Below are positions 15,775-25,114 of a DNA stretch of 42,558 nucleotides, one piece after another. The translations under genes were made by a program, and so were the position numbers. Under the pieces are notes generated by a model. That model worked only from the letters and a program-made list of their open reading frames with translations, ran no database searches and had not been told where the DNA came from. Source of the stretch: an uncultured Bacteroidales bacterium (GTDB lineage: Bacteria > Bacteroidota > Bacteroidia > Bacteroidales > UBA932). How positions within the stretch are numbered: position 1 is the stretch's first letter; every line of letters starts with the position of its first letter. The stretch lies in assembly GCA_946055165.1 (NCBI GenBank), contig CAMGFA010000015.1:1-42558 (forward strand), written 5' to 3'.

Positions 15775-18259
15775 GCGCATATTCCCGCTTCTGCTGTGCT
15801 GTACCCTGCTCAGCGTCCTGGCCCTTGACATGGCGGCAGGCCCCAAGGCCCATCCCCTGAGCAGCCAATGGGCCCCGCCCGATACCGTAGTTTACACCAA
15901 AGACAACTACAAGACCCGCCGCGTGGGCGATTTCGAGGCCATTGCCATTGCCGACAGCCTTCTTGGAGGGCCCGATTCTCTGGTCTATTCCACCCGGGTG
16001 GACACCATCCCCGTCATCCTCGCCCGCGACACCATAAAGGTGCCCGATTCCCTGCAGTTCACAGACCCCTTCCGCTACAAATACTACATAGCCCTCGTGG
16101 ACTCCCTCACCCACCGCGAAGTGAGCGACTCCCTGCGCGCCAGCGGCGATTCCCTTCTTCTGGCCGATGCCTTCAGGCTCGACTCCCTCTATTTTGCCGA
16201 TTCCCTTATCCGCGCAAAGATAGCCTTCGAGAACTGGTACGCATCGCTGAGCAAGGAAGAGCGCAAGAAATACGATTTTGAGCAGAAGGAACTGCGCAAA
16301 AAGGAGCGCAGCGACTCCCTGCGCTTTATCAAAGAGGAAAAACAGGCCATCAAGGACAGCATAACCCAGAACAAGCCGCGCATACTCGAGAGCAGTTTCG
16401 TTCCCGATTCCATGCACTACAAGCGGATTATAGCCTGGAAGGCCGACCGTGATTTCCAGGACCTGGAAGTTTTCATCCCCGACACCAGCTACAACTACCA
16501 TTTCTACGACTACAACTTCCAGCGCGAAGACGTGAACGCCACCTGGCTGGGCGTTGCCGGCAGTCCGGTGCAGACCTACAACTTCTTCAAGCGCAAGAAA
16601 AGCGGGGTTTCCTTTTACGATGCCCTCGAGCCATGGACCTACAATCCCGAGACAATGGTCCAGTACAACAGCAAAACCCCATACACCGAACTCGCCTATT
16701 TCGGCACCCTTCTCTCCACCGACGAAAAGGAATCGGACAACCTGCATATCTTCACAACCCAGAACGTGACGCCGGAGTTCAACTACTCCATCCTTCTCGA
16801 GCGCTGGGGCGGCGGAGGAATGCTCATCAATGAGGAAACAGCCAACAAGACAGCCGCAGTGGGCATCAACTATCTGGGAAAGAACTACCTGCTCAATGCC
16901 GGCTACATAGGCAATACCCTCAGCATGGGAGAAAACGGAGGACTGCTCGAAATCAAGGAAATACGCGATACCAGCATTGAGTCGAGGGAGGTCAAGGTAG
17001 CCATGAATTCGGCCAAATCCACCAGCAAGAAACGCACTTTCTACGTGGACCAGCAACTCAGGATTCCTTTCGAGTTCATCAACCGGGCGCGCCTGAAAAA
17101 AGACAGCACCTATGTGTCCGACGACGACATCACCACCGCTTTCGTGGGCCACGCCCTCGAGGCCAGCGCCTACCACCGCCTCTTCGAGAACGGCAACACG
17201 GCCGATTCTCTTGGCAAGAGCCTTATAGACAACAAAATATATCTGCGTCTCCAACCTTGGAGCAGCGAATCGCTCATCTCCAGGATAGACATAGGAATAG
17301 GTGACCAGATAGACCGCTACCACTATGTGAGCGAATCGGACACAAGCAGGCTCCACGAAAACAGCCTCTATACCTATGCCGGAGCAAAAGGCCGCATAGG
17401 CAAGATGTTCGACTGGCAGGCAAAGGCCCACTACAGCCTGGCCGGCTACAATGCCGGAGACTTCGACCTCAATGCCGGAGCCGCAATGCGCTTCTATCCT
17501 TTCCGCAAGGCACGCACCTCCCCGGTGGAGCTGAGTCTGGGCTTCAGCAGCGAACTCTCAACGGCAGACTTCTATCAGCGGCACATGTACTCCACCATAG
17601 ACGAGAAGCTGCGCTGGGACAACAATTTCAAAAAAGTGAGCACCAGCAAGTTGCAGGCAGGAGTGGACATCCCGCACTGGGGCTTCAGTCTCCAGGGAGG
17701 CTATTCCCTCGTTGGCAACAGCATCTATTACGACCCTCAAGGGATTGTAAGGCAGAGCTCCGAACTGCTGAGTGTGCTCAGCGCAGAACTCGACCAAAAG
17801 TTCACCATAGCCAATGTGCTGCATCTAGACCACAGAATCCTGGCCCAATACTCTTCCGACCAGCAGGTTCTGCCGCTTCCGGGCCTTGCCCTCAACCTCA
17901 AATACTATGTCCAGTTCCCCGTTCAACCGGGAGTGATGGACATGCAGCTTGGCGTGAATGCCTGGTGGAACAGCAAATGGTACAGCCCGCAGTGGAACTG
18001 GATAAGCGGTGTCTATACCACCCAAAACGAGTGGCAGTACAACAACGGTCCAATTTTCGATGTCTTTGTGAACGTGCAGTGGAAAACCTGCTGTATCTTT
18101 ATAAAAGCCCAGAACCTCGGACGGGGCTGGCCTATGGACCATGCCGACTATTTCAGCGCACACAGGCACATAGTTACCACAGGATTCACCCCGAGTCTCA
18201 AATTAGGAATCTTCTGGCCGTTCTACGTTTCACCGGTTCAGAACAAGAAAGTAAGATAA
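15761..18259 (+). CDS. Putative outer-membrane porin (Porin_10-like)
   Basis: This 832-residue secreted protein starts with a signal peptide (KRIFPLLLCCTLLSVLALDMAAG). A stretch of about 130 residues rich in Asp and Ser repeats (PDSLxxxD, DSLxxADSL) follows, then a charged segment near 155-190. The rest alternates aromatic and polar residues as in a beta barrel and ends with GIFWPFYVSP close to the C-terminus. This layout matches the large Bacteroidota proteins called putative porin. Substrate and pore activity cannot be read from sequence. It is translationally coupled to the DivIC gene upstream by a 14-bp overlap and ends 1 bp before the permease gene. Confidence 0.75.
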   Translation: MMKTKRIFPLLLCCTLLSVLALDMAAGPKAHPLSSQWAPPDTVVYTKDNYKTRRVGDFEAIAIADSLLGGPDSLVYSTRVDTIPVILARDTIKVPDSLQFTDPFRYKYYIALVDSLTHREVSDSLRASGDSLLLADAFRLDSLYFADSLIRAKIAFENWYASLSKEERKKYDFEQKELRKKERSDSLRFIKEEKQAIKDSITQNKPRILESSFVPDSMHYKRIIAWKADRDFQDLEVFIPDTSYNYHFYDYNFQREDVNATWLGVAGSPVQTYNFFKRKKSGVSFYDALEPWTYNPETMVQYNSKTPYTELAYFGTLLSTDEKESDNLHIFTTQNVTPEFNYSILLERWGGGGMLINEETANKTAAVGINYLGKNYLLNAGYIGNTLSMGENGGLLEIKEIRDTSIESREVKVAMNSAKSTSKKRTFYVDQQLRIPFEFINRARLKKDSTYVSDDDITTAFVGHALEASAYHRLFENGNTADSLGKSLIDNKIYLRLQPWSSESLISRIDIGIGDQIDRYHYVSESDTSRLHENSLYTYAGAKGRIGKMFDWQAKAHYSLAGYNAGDFDLNAGAAMRFYPFRKARTSPVELSLGFSSELSTADFYQRHMYSTIDEKLRWDNNFKKVSTSKLQAGVDIPHWGFSLQGGYSLVGNSIYYDPQGIVRQSSELLSVLSAELDQKFTIANVLHLDHRILAQYSSDQQVLPLPGLALNLKYYVQFPVQPGVMDMQLGVNAWWNSKWYSPQWNWISGVYTTQNEWQYNNGPIFDVFVNVQWKTCCIFIKAQNLGRGWPMDHADYFSAHRHIVTTGFTPSLKLGIFWPFYVSPVQNKKVR

Positions 18260-18260
18260 G

Positions 18261-19364
18261 GTGAAAGCTCCCCGCTTCATAGCCTCCGGACTGAGTTTCA
18301 AAAGCAAGGCAGCCCTCGTTTCCACAGCCCTTTCGCTGTGCGTGATGATTATTGCCGTATGCATAAGTCTGGGATTTGAAAAAGAGCTCCGCAGGGCAAT
18401 CTCCGAGAACTTTGCAGAAATCACAATGCACGGGGAAACGGCATCACAGCACTTGTGCGACAGCATTTCCGCCCTGCCCTATGTGGAAAGTGCCACAAAA
18501 GCCATGGCCATGGAGTCCATTCTCAAAAACGAGAATCTTATGCAGGGCGTGCTTATAAAAAGCAGCGACAAGGCCGCATCGGACAAAGAAATCCTCCTCC
18601 CCCGCCGTCTGGCCACAATGCTGAAAGTGCAGCAGGGCGACAGTCTGTTCGCGTACTTTTTCGACAAAAAACTCAAAGTCAGAAATTTTGTCGTGGGAGA
18701 AATACAGCCCGACCTGGCCGAACTCGAACACGACAGTTTTGTGGTACTCGCTTCCTACGGCTGCCTCAAAAGACTGGCAGGAAATGAAAACGACAGTTTT
18801 GTGGAAGTACGCCTTGCGGAAGACTTCCGCGACAGGGAGAGCATAAACCTTACATGCCAGAGCCTTGGATTTGGAACGGAAATGTATTGTGTACCAAGCA
18901 CAAGGCGCTTTGCATCTTTATATGACTGGCTGGAAATCCTCAAAGTAACAGTGTTGTTACTTTTGTCCCTAATGGCCTTAGTGGCAGCATTTAATATGAT
19001 TTCGGCCTTCCTCATTCTAATAATGCGCAGCCGCTCCACCATAGGTCTGCTCAAAACCCTCGGAATGAGTTCCTCCAAGGTGAGCGCCTGCTTTCTGCTG
19101 CTCTGCTCAAAGGCCGTTGTAAAGGGGCTGCTAATTGGCGATGTCCTGGGAATCGGACTCTGTCTTCTGCAGAAATATACCCATATCATAAAGCTGGACC
19201 CTTTCAACTACTTTGTCAGCTATGTACCGATTGAATTCAACTGGCTGCTGATTGTCCTGCTCAATATCTTCGCCTGGGCTGCAATAATGCTCTTCGTTCT
19301 GCTGCCGGCCCGCAGAATCCAGAAAACGGACCCTGCAAGTACCGTCAAGGGCGAATCTCTCTGA
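18261..19364 (+). CDS. FtsX-like ABC transporter permease (LolC/LolE type)
   Basis: This inner-membrane protein of 367 residues has one N-terminal transmembrane helix (about 16-39), a periplasmic domain of about 190 residues, and three C-terminal helices (about 226-255, 275-300, 325-350). That is the MacB/LolE fold. The segment STIGLLKTLGMSSSKV before the second helix pair is the conserved coupling helix region that contacts the ATPase. The start is GTG at 18261, 1 bp after the porin stop. Lipoprotein release to the outer membrane is the likely role by family. No ATPase gene is next to it, so it must pair with one coded elsewhere. Its last 20 bp overlap the convergent NUDIX gene. Confidence 0.82.
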   Translation: MKAPRFIASGLSFKSKAALVSTALSLCVMIIAVCISLGFEKELRRAISENFAEITMHGETASQHLCDSISALPYVESATKAMAMESILKNENLMQGVLIKSSDKAASDKEILLPRRLATMLKVQQGDSLFAYFFDKKLKVRNFVVGEIQPDLAELEHDSFVVLASYGCLKRLAGNENDSFVEVRLAEDFRDRESINLTCQSLGFGTEMYCVPSTRRFASLYDWLEILKVTVLLLLSLMALVAAFNMISAFLILIMRSRSTIGLLKTLGMSSSKVSACFLLLCSKAVVKGLLIGDVLGIGLCLLQKYTHIIKLDPFNYFVSYVPIEFNWLLIVLLNIFAWAAIMLFVLLPARRIQKTDPASTVKGESL

Positions 19365-19956
19365 AAACCTCCAAAATGGAAGGATAGGTATTCTTCAGGA
19401 AAGGCGGCAGGCTGCTCTTGGCCACCCAGGCCGCTTTGCTGATATCCTCTTCGCGCTGGGGCACCAGGTCCACAGGCGCGGTATAGAACATCTCATACCA
19501 CCAGGTGTGCTTGAGATGCCATATTCCGTCCCGAAGATAGCAATGGTCTGTGGTACAGATGAGTTTTCCCAACTCAAGTTCCTTTACTCCCGTTTCTTCC
19601 TGAACCTCGCGGATGGCTGTTATGCTGATGTCCTCTCCGGCCTCCTGATGGCCTTTCGGCAAATCCCAAAGCCCGTTACGGTTGATAAGCAGATAATCTC
19701 CCCTTCGGTTGATCACAAGACCGCCCGCCGCATTCACCTCCTTGAATTCGGCACAAAGGGCGGAATAGGCGGCATCGGTGTCTGTGCTGGGGATGTAGAT
19801 TCTCGAAAGCGAGTCCGTGAGCTCGAACATTTTGGCGAAAGTGCCCATATCTATGCGCTTTCCCGGGTGGAAAATCACGGCATTCGGGTCGGAAAGCGAT
19901 TCATCGTCGGGAGCACAGATTATTATACAACGCTTCTCGAAATATATCTTATGCAT
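19345..19956 (-). CDS. NUDIX hydrolase
   Basis: This 203-residue protein has a complete Nudix box, GHQEAGEDISITAI followed by REVQEETGV, which fits G-x5-E-x7-R-E-U-x-E-E-x-G-U with no lost residue. The surrounding NAAGGLVINRRGDYLLI and GLWDLPKGH segments are the standard entry to the fold. The roughly 75-residue N-terminal extension is present in many Bacteroidota NUDIX proteins and may bind a specific substrate. I place the start at MHKIYFEKR; the longer reading crosses the divergent promoter. It would hydrolyse a nucleoside diphosphate linked compound, with the exact one unknown. Confidence 0.88.
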   Translation of the reverse strand: MHKIYFEKRCIIICAPDDESLSDPNAVIFHPGKRIDMGTFAKMFELTDSLSRIYIPSTDTDAAYSALCAEFKEVNAAGGLVINRRGDYLLINRNGLWDLPKGHQEAGEDISITAIREVQEETGVKELELGKLICTTDHCYLRDGIWHLKHTWWYEMFYTAPVDLVPQREEDISKAAWVAKSSLPPFLKNTYPSILEVFREIRP

Positions 19957-19964
19957 AAATTCCT

Positions 19965-19984
19965 TATATTTGTGCGCAAATTTA
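19965..19984. promoter_or_regulatory. Divergent -7 boxes for the NUDIX and SRPBCC genes
   Basis: TATATTTG at 19965-19972 points right to the SRPBCC gene (25 nt from its ATG). TAAATTTG on the minus strand at 19984 to 19977 points left to the NUDIX gene (20 nt from its ATG). The two boxes lie nose to tail within 20 bp and their transcripts would overlap at the 5' ends. I find no clear -33 for either. Confidence 0.4.
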
Positions 19985-19997
19985 TAAAAATTCGGAT

Positions 19998-20405
19998 ATG
20001 TCAGCAAATTATTCCAGCAAACACGGGATCGTGGGACGCAGCCCTATGGAGCTTTTCATGCTCTTCACCGACCTGCGTAACTTCGAGAAGATGGTTCCCG
20101 CCAATATAGATGCCAGCATCAGCGCCGATTTCGACCATCTGAGCGCCAGCATGAAAGGCATCAGCATAGGAGTCAGGGTGGCAGAACGCCTTCCCTACTC
20201 CAAAATAGTGTTCGAAAGCGAGCAGTCTCCTTTCGACTTCCGCATCACTGTTAACCTTACAGACCTCGGAGGCAACAGAACCGATTTCTCCATCGATTTC
20301 GACGCTCAACTCAGCGGCATATACAAAATGCTCATCGGCAACAAGATAAACCAGGCTCTGGACCAGATTGTCGATTCTCTTGTCCAGGCCAGCGCCCATA
20401 TCTGA
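19998..20405 (+). CDS. SRPBCC (START/Bet v1-like) family protein
   Basis: This small soluble protein of 135 residues has the pattern of an SRPBCC helix-grip fold. An N-terminal strand is followed by a PMELFMLFTDLRNFEKMVP helix pair, then antiparallel strands (GISIGVRVAERLPYSKIVFE, DFRITVNLTDLG, TDFSIDFDAQL) and a long C-terminal helix (INQALDQIVDSLVQ). Bacteroidota have similar stand-alone proteins of unknown ligand. Its stop codon shares one base with the start of the methyltransferase gene (TGATG), which suggests coupling. Confidence 0.75.
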   Translation: MSANYSSKHGIVGRSPMELFMLFTDLRNFEKMVPANIDASISADFDHLSASMKGISIGVRVAERLPYSKIVFESEQSPFDFRITVNLTDLGGNRTDFSIDFDAQLSGIYKMLIGNKINQALDQIVDSLVQASAHI

Positions 20406-21532
20406 TGCATAATCTGCCGGTTTCCATACGCCTCAACCCTGCCAAAGCGAGCAGGCCCTTCGAAGGAAGCCCCATCCCCTGGAGCCCCCACGGACTGCTT
20501 CTGGAGCAGCGCCCAATCTTCACCCTCGACCCCCTTTTCCACGCAGGCTGCTACTACGTGCAGGACTCTTCGGCAATGTTCGTGGGTCATGTCTTCAGGC
20601 AGATTCTGGAAAAATGCCGCCGTCCGGGACTTCGGGTACTGGACCTCTGCGCCGCCCCGGGAGGAAAAAGCACCGATCTGGCAGCCAGTCTGCGCGAAAG
20701 CATCGGCAATGACTATCTGCTTGTGAGCAACGAAGTTATGCAGCAGCGCGCCCGGATTTTAGGCGACAACCTTGCCATCTGGGGCGACCCTTGCGTTATG
20801 CTCACCAGCGCCGATGCCGCCGTAATCGGCCGCAACGAAGGCTATTTCGACATTATCGTGGTCGATGCCCCCTGCAGCGGAGAGGGAATGTTCCGCAAGG
20901 ACGAAAAGGCCGTGCACGACTTCTCGCAGCAGACCGTCCAGCTCTGCGCGGCAAGGCAGAAACGCATTCTGGCCGATGTCTGGCCCTCACTCAAAGAGGG
21001 CGGCTGGCTCATCTATTCCACCTGCACCTACCAGCAGGCCGAAAACGACGACAACCTCCAATGGGCTTCAGAAGAGCTCGGAGGTGAAATTCTCCCTTGC
21101 AGCAATGAGTTTGCCGAATACGGGGTACAACTCAGCTCCTGCGGCTATCTGCTCAAGGCCGGAGAAAGCCTTGGCGAAGGCCAATGGGTGGGAGCCCTGC
21201 AGAAAACCGCCCCGGCAAAGCAGTGCAAGCAACTGCAGCTCAAAGCTTTGCGCTACGGAGTGCACAAAGGGGAAATAAAAGGGGGCAAACTTGTGCCGGA
21301 CAGCGACTACGCCCTGAGCCTGGCCTATGAAAACGAATACCCCGCCATAGAAGTTTCACGAGAGCAGGCCCTGGGCTTCCTGCACCACGATGCCCTGCGC
21401 TTCGACGATGCCCCGCTTGGCTACAATGTAATCACTTACCTCGGCCATCCCCTCGGCTTTGTGAACAATCTGGGCCGCCGCTGCAACAATCTGCACCCTG
21501 TACAGAGACGCATCCTTATGGACATAAAATAA
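20405..21532 (+). CDS. RsmF/NSUN-like RNA (cytosine-5) methyltransferase
   Basis: This 375-residue enzyme should methylate a cytosine in RNA, most likely 16S rRNA, using S-adenosylmethionine. Motif I is VLDLCAAPGGKST. The catalytic DAPCSGEGMF (motif IV) and STCT (motif VI) both keep their Cys. An SIRLNPAK segment right after the start is the RsmF N-terminal signature. RsmF proteins are usually about 450-480 residues; here the N-terminal helical stretch is missing and the start is very close to the signature. The C-terminal 120 residues fit the extra RNA-binding part. It is coupled to the SRPBCC gene by TGATG. Confidence 0.85.
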   Translation: MHNLPVSIRLNPAKASRPFEGSPIPWSPHGLLLEQRPIFTLDPLFHAGCYYVQDSSAMFVGHVFRQILEKCRRPGLRVLDLCAAPGGKSTDLAASLRESIGNDYLLVSNEVMQQRARILGDNLAIWGDPCVMLTSADAAVIGRNEGYFDIIVVDAPCSGEGMFRKDEKAVHDFSQQTVQLCAARQKRILADVWPSLKEGGWLIYSTCTYQQAENDDNLQWASEELGGEILPCSNEFAEYGVQLSSCGYLLKAGESLGEGQWVGALQKTAPAKQCKQLQLKALRYGVHKGEIKGGKLVPDSDYALSLAYENEYPAIEVSREQALGFLHHDALRFDDAPLGYNVITYLGHPLGFVNNLGRRCNNLHPVQRRILMDIK

Positions 21533-21613
21533 TTTTCGAGAATAAGTGCAATTTTTATGAAACTTTTTTGAAAGTTTCTCCGTATAATATTCATCGACCA
21601 TAGAATATAGGAA

Positions 21614-22663
21614 ATGAAACTTTCACAATTCGACTTCAAACTTCCACAGGAGAAGATAGCAACGGAGCCTACCCGCTGGAGAGATGAATGCAAACTGATG
21701 GTGCTGCACAAGGACAGCGGAGAGATAGAACACCGCATTTTCAAAGACGTAATAGACTATTTCGGAAAGGGCGACCTCTTTGTCCTCAACGATACAAAAG
21801 TATTTCCTGCAAAACTTTACGGCAAAAAGGAAAAGACCGATGCCGAAATCATGGTTCTGCTTTTGAGGGAGCTTAACCCCGAGCAGAGGCTTTGGGACGT
21901 TATCGTGGAGCCTGCCCGCAAAATCCGCATCGGCAACAAGCTCTACTTCGGTGAAGACGATTCCCTCGTTGCGGAAGTCATCGACAACACCACCTCCCGC
22001 GGACGCACCCTGCGTTTCCTCTACGACGGACCGTACGAAGAGTTCAAGCAGGCCCTCTTCTCGCTCGGTCTCACCCCTGTCCCTGAATGGGTAAAGGAAA
22101 CGGTGGACGAAAACGACAGGGAGAACTACCAGACCATCTTCGCTGCCCACGAAGGTGCCATTTCCGCACCGGCAGCCGGTCTGCACTTCTCAAGGGAGCT
22201 GTTCAACAGGATGATTCTCAAAGACATAGACAAGACCTTCATCACCGTTCACATGGGCCGCGGCCATTTCAGGGAAGTGGATGTGGAAGACCTCTCGAAG
22301 CACCGCATGGACTGCGAAAGGATGATTATCAGCGAAGAGGCCGCAGAGAAAATCAACTCCACCAAACGCGCTGGAGGCAAGATTGTAGGAGTAGGAGTTA
22401 CTGTGGTACGTGCCCTCGAAACCTATGTAACTACAAAGAAAGAAGTGCGCCCTACCGACACCTGGACCAACAAATTCATCTTCCCTCCTTATGAATTTTC
22501 CGTTCCCGATGCCTATATCAGCAACTTCCACCTTCCGAAATCCACCATGCTCATGTCGCTTGCCGCTTTCGGAGGATTCGACAAAGTAATGCACGCCTAC
22601 GACGAAGCCCTTGCGAACGACTACCGCTTCGGACCTTACGGAGATGCAATGCTCATACTGTAA
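21614..22663 (+). CDS. queA: S-adenosylmethionine:tRNA ribosyltransferase-isomerase
   Basis: QueA transfers and rearranges the ribosyl part of S-adenosylmethionine onto preQ1 in tRNA to give epoxyqueuosine. The 349-residue length is normal. Diagnostic segments are PTRWRDECKLMVL, FVLNDTKVFPAKLYG, SAPAAGLHFS, HMGRGHFREV and the C-terminal SNFHLPKSTMLMSLAAF. An 81-bp AT-rich gap precedes it, in which I cannot define a clean promoter. The next gene, of unknown function, starts 12 bp downstream. Confidence 0.95.
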   Translation: MKLSQFDFKLPQEKIATEPTRWRDECKLMVLHKDSGEIEHRIFKDVIDYFGKGDLFVLNDTKVFPAKLYGKKEKTDAEIMVLLLRELNPEQRLWDVIVEPARKIRIGNKLYFGEDDSLVAEVIDNTTSRGRTLRFLYDGPYEEFKQALFSLGLTPVPEWVKETVDENDRENYQTIFAAHEGAISAPAAGLHFSRELFNRMILKDIDKTFITVHMGRGHFREVDVEDLSKHRMDCERMIISEEAAEKINSTKRAGGKIVGVGVTVVRALETYVTTKKEVRPTDTWTNKFIFPPYEFSVPDAYISNFHLPKSTMLMSLAAFGGFDKVMHAYDEALANDYRFGPYGDAMLIL

Positions 22664-22675
22664 AAGCCCTATACA

Positions 22676-23134
22676 ATGTCAAAGTACAAGATTCAACTCG
22701 ACCTCCCGGGAGCCTGGGACAAGGAAGAAAGCACCTACATCGAGTGCGACGGCACCGAAGTCTGCCACATCGAATGTCATTTGAGCGATGACAAGGCCCA
22801 GAAAGACCTCGCCATTGTGGAACTCTATGCCGGCAAAATGCCCGCAGACACCACTGCCGAGGACGAAGCCTTCGCCAATTATGTGGAAACGGTGGGTTTC
22901 GACGAGAACGACCCCGAAGATATGGACCCCATCATCAAATGGCCGTTTATGGGCAAGAGCGCCTTCGGTTTCGAGGCCTTGTGCGAAGACGAATCGCCAA
23001 TGAGGCTGATGTGCCTCGAAATCAAAAAGGACTATCTCTGCATAATGAACATCTGCGCCGACAGCGACGAACGTCTTGCAGAAGTCATTCAACTGGTAGA
23101 AAAACACTTGAGATGTAAAACAACAGAACAATAA
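22676..23134 (+). CDS. Conserved-looking small acidic protein of unknown function
   Basis: I do not recognise this 152-residue protein. It is soluble, with no signal or membrane segment, and rich in Asp and Glu (for example GFDENDPEDMDP). It has seven Cys residues and a C-terminal helix DERLAEVIQLVEKHL. Its codon use matches the neighbours and it sits 12 bp after queA and 12 bp before dprA, so it is almost certainly a real gene of the same transcript. Nothing in the sequence suggests an enzyme motif. Confidence 0.7.
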   Translation: MSKYKIQLDLPGAWDKEESTYIECDGTEVCHIECHLSDDKAQKDLAIVELYAGKMPADTTAEDEAFANYVETVGFDENDPEDMDPIIKWPFMGKSAFGFEALCEDESPMRLMCLEIKKDYLCIMNICADSDERLAEVIQLVEKHLRCKTTEQ

Positions 23135-23146
23135 ATCTTCACAACT

Positions 23147-24313
23147 ATGAAAACTTCACACCCGCTTTCCACGCTTGGGGCAGTTGTCCTCAACCGTGTT
23201 TTCGGAAACAGACCCTTTGTTACACAAGAGATAATCGGGACCTTCGGCTCCATTCAGGACTTCTTTGCCCTGCCTCTGGAGGAGAGGTCCCGCTTTGCGC
23301 TCAGCCTCAAGCTCGGGGCCGATGCCCTTGACGATTCGGCCCTTCTCATGGCCGACGAAGAACTCTCCCGCCTGGAAAGCAGGGCTTGCCGCTTCCTGAG
23401 CATAGAAAGCCCCGACTACCCTGCCCTTCTCCGGGAATGTCCCGATGCCCCTGCCGGGCTCTATATCCGCTCCTCCAGCTCCGATGCCGAAATCTTCGGC
23501 CGCGGACATGCGGCTGTCTCCATAGTAGGCACAAGGGATATAAGCCTCTACGGAAAGGAGTGGACACGCAGAATTGTCTTCAATATAGCATCGGCCGGAA
23601 AAAAGGCCACAATAGTGAGCGGTCTTGCCCTTGGGGTCGATGCAGCCGCCCACCGAAGCGCCCTTGAGGCGGGAATCCCCACCATCGCCGTGCTCCCCTG
23701 CGGAATAGATGAAGTCTATCCCGCCTGCCACACACAGCTGGCCCAAAGCATTGCGCAAAGTCCCTCGAGCGCCCTCGTAAGCGACTTTCCTCCCCACAGC
23801 GCCCCTTTCAAAGGCTCCTTCATAAGACGCAACAGGATAATAGCCGGCCTTTCAGGAAGCACCATCCTCATAGAAAGCAAAAGGCACGGCGGAGGGATGA
23901 TTACCGCCACCACGGCAGCCGGCTACTCCCGCAATGTTTTCGCCCTGCCCGGAAGGATAGACGACCTGCGCTCGGCCGGCTGCAACAATCTCATAAAGGA
24001 GAAGATTGCCGAGCCTATTGCCGAACTTGGCAGCCTCAATCTGCGCCTTGGAATAGGCCGGAGCACTTATTCTCCCGCGGACAACTGCATGCAGCTGGCC
24101 AGAAGGCACTACGGCTCCAGCCCCGACCTGAAAGATATCTGCACCCTGCTCGGAATGATTGCCGCCAACCGCGGAATTTCCGTGGAAGATCTGGCCGAAT
24201 TCTGCAACATGGGCTATTCCAGAACCCTCGCCCTGATAAGCAGGCTGGAAAATGACGGTTTCATCAGCTGCGATTTGCTGCAAAGATGCACGATTGTCAT
24301 AAAAAATGCGTAA
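23147..24313 (+). CDS. dprA: DNA-processing protein DprA
   Basis: DprA binds incoming single-stranded DNA and loads RecA during transformation; most bacteria keep it. The 388-residue protein has an N-terminal helical region and then the SMF Rossmann fold: VSIVGTRDISLYG, SGLALGVDAAAH, TIAVLPCGIDEVYP and FIRRNRIIAGLS. It ends with a winged-helix part (LAEFCNMGYSRTLALISRLE), as in many bacterial forms. It lies between the unknown protein and the TatD gene with short spacers. The lone gene does not show natural competence. Confidence 0.94.
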   Translation: MKTSHPLSTLGAVVLNRVFGNRPFVTQEIIGTFGSIQDFFALPLEERSRFALSLKLGADALDDSALLMADEELSRLESRACRFLSIESPDYPALLRECPDAPAGLYIRSSSSDAEIFGRGHAAVSIVGTRDISLYGKEWTRRIVFNIASAGKKATIVSGLALGVDAAAHRSALEAGIPTIAVLPCGIDEVYPACHTQLAQSIAQSPSSALVSDFPPHSAPFKGSFIRRNRIIAGLSGSTILIESKRHGGGMITATTAAGYSRNVFALPGRIDDLRSAGCNNLIKEKIAEPIAELGSLNLRLGIGRSTYSPADNCMQLARRHYGSSPDLKDICTLLGMIAANRGISVEDLAEFCNMGYSRTLALISRLENDGFISCDLLQRCTIVIKNA

Positions 24314-24327
24314 AATTGCATTCCGAT

Positions 24328-25107
24328 ATGCAATTCATAGACAGCCACACCCATATTAGCGACCCCGCCTTCAAAGGAGAAGAAGAAGCGGTGATAGAAA
24401 GGGCCCTGCAGGCAGGCGTTTACAAAATGCTGCTTGCAGATATCTCCAGCAAAGAAAGAGCTCCGATGTACGAACTCGCGGCAAAGCACCCCGGCGTACT
24501 TTACCCCATGCTGGGCTTCTACCCCGGCAATGTGGATGCCCGATGGCGCGACGAAGTGGACCTTGTTTACAGCCTCAGTTCCACGGCCAAATATGTGGCC
24601 ATCGGCGAAATAGGTTTGGACTACCATTGGAGCAAGGAATTCAGAAAAGAACAGATGGAAGCGCTCGAAGCCCAGCTGCAACTGGCTGCGAAACTCGATG
24701 TGCCCGTGAACATCCACTTGCGCGATGCTACCGAGGATTTCTTCCTCGTGCTCGATGCCTGCCGCGGCCTTGGCCTCAGAGGCAACCTGCACGCCTTCAG
24801 CGGCAGTGCACAGACTGCAAAACGGATTGCAAAATACGGAGACTGGTATGTGGGCATTGGAGGCGTGCTCACCTTCAAGAACGCCTCTATAGCCAGAGAG
24901 ATTGCGGATATTCCGCTGGAAATGCTTCTGCTTGAAACCGATGCCCCCTATCTTGCGCCCACCCCGCTCAGAGGAAGCCGCAACGAAAGCGCCAATATTC
25001 CCATCATTGCGCAAAAACTGGCCGAGCTGAAAAACACCAATGTGGAGGAAATTTCCAGAATCACCTGCAAAAACACTCTCGGACTTTTTTCGAGAATAAA
25101 CGAATAA
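24328..25107 (+). CDS. TatD family metal-dependent hydrolase
   Basis: This 259-residue TIM-barrel nuclease-type hydrolase carries the metal-binding motifs DSHTHISD near the N-terminus, GEIGLDYHW, NIHLRDA, the HAFSG segment and LLETDAPYLAP. I start it at MQFIDSHTH, the usual beginning of TatD proteins; a longer reading overlaps dprA and adds unrelated residues. TatD and YcfH relatives act as 3'-5' exonucleases or D-aminoacyl-tRNA hydrolases, and this one cannot be assigned more closely. It starts 14 bp after dprA. Confidence 0.92.
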   Translation: MQFIDSHTHISDPAFKGEEEAVIERALQAGVYKMLLADISSKERAPMYELAAKHPGVLYPMLGFYPGNVDARWRDEVDLVYSLSSTAKYVAIGEIGLDYHWSKEFRKEQMEALEAQLQLAAKLDVPVNIHLRDATEDFFLVLDACRGLGLRGNLHAFSGSAQTAKRIAKYGDWYVGIGGVLTFKNASIAREIADIPLEMLLLETDAPYLAPTPLRGSRNESANIPIIAQKLAELKNTNVEEISRITCKNTLGLFSRINE

Positions 25108-25114
25108 AATTTTT

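Noticed and set aside
15722..17431. Very long open frame on the minus strand opposite the porin and DivIC genes (569 residues)
   Set aside because: It is antisense to a gene with a signal peptide and a barrel-like sequence. Its own sequence has no coherent domains, and its composition is what the GC-rich third positions of the porin would produce.
23147..24313. A competence gene cluster around dprA
   Set aside because: Only dprA is present. The dCMP deaminase is ComEB-like by family, but it is 12 kb away and is a housekeeping enzyme, and no other competence genes are seen.
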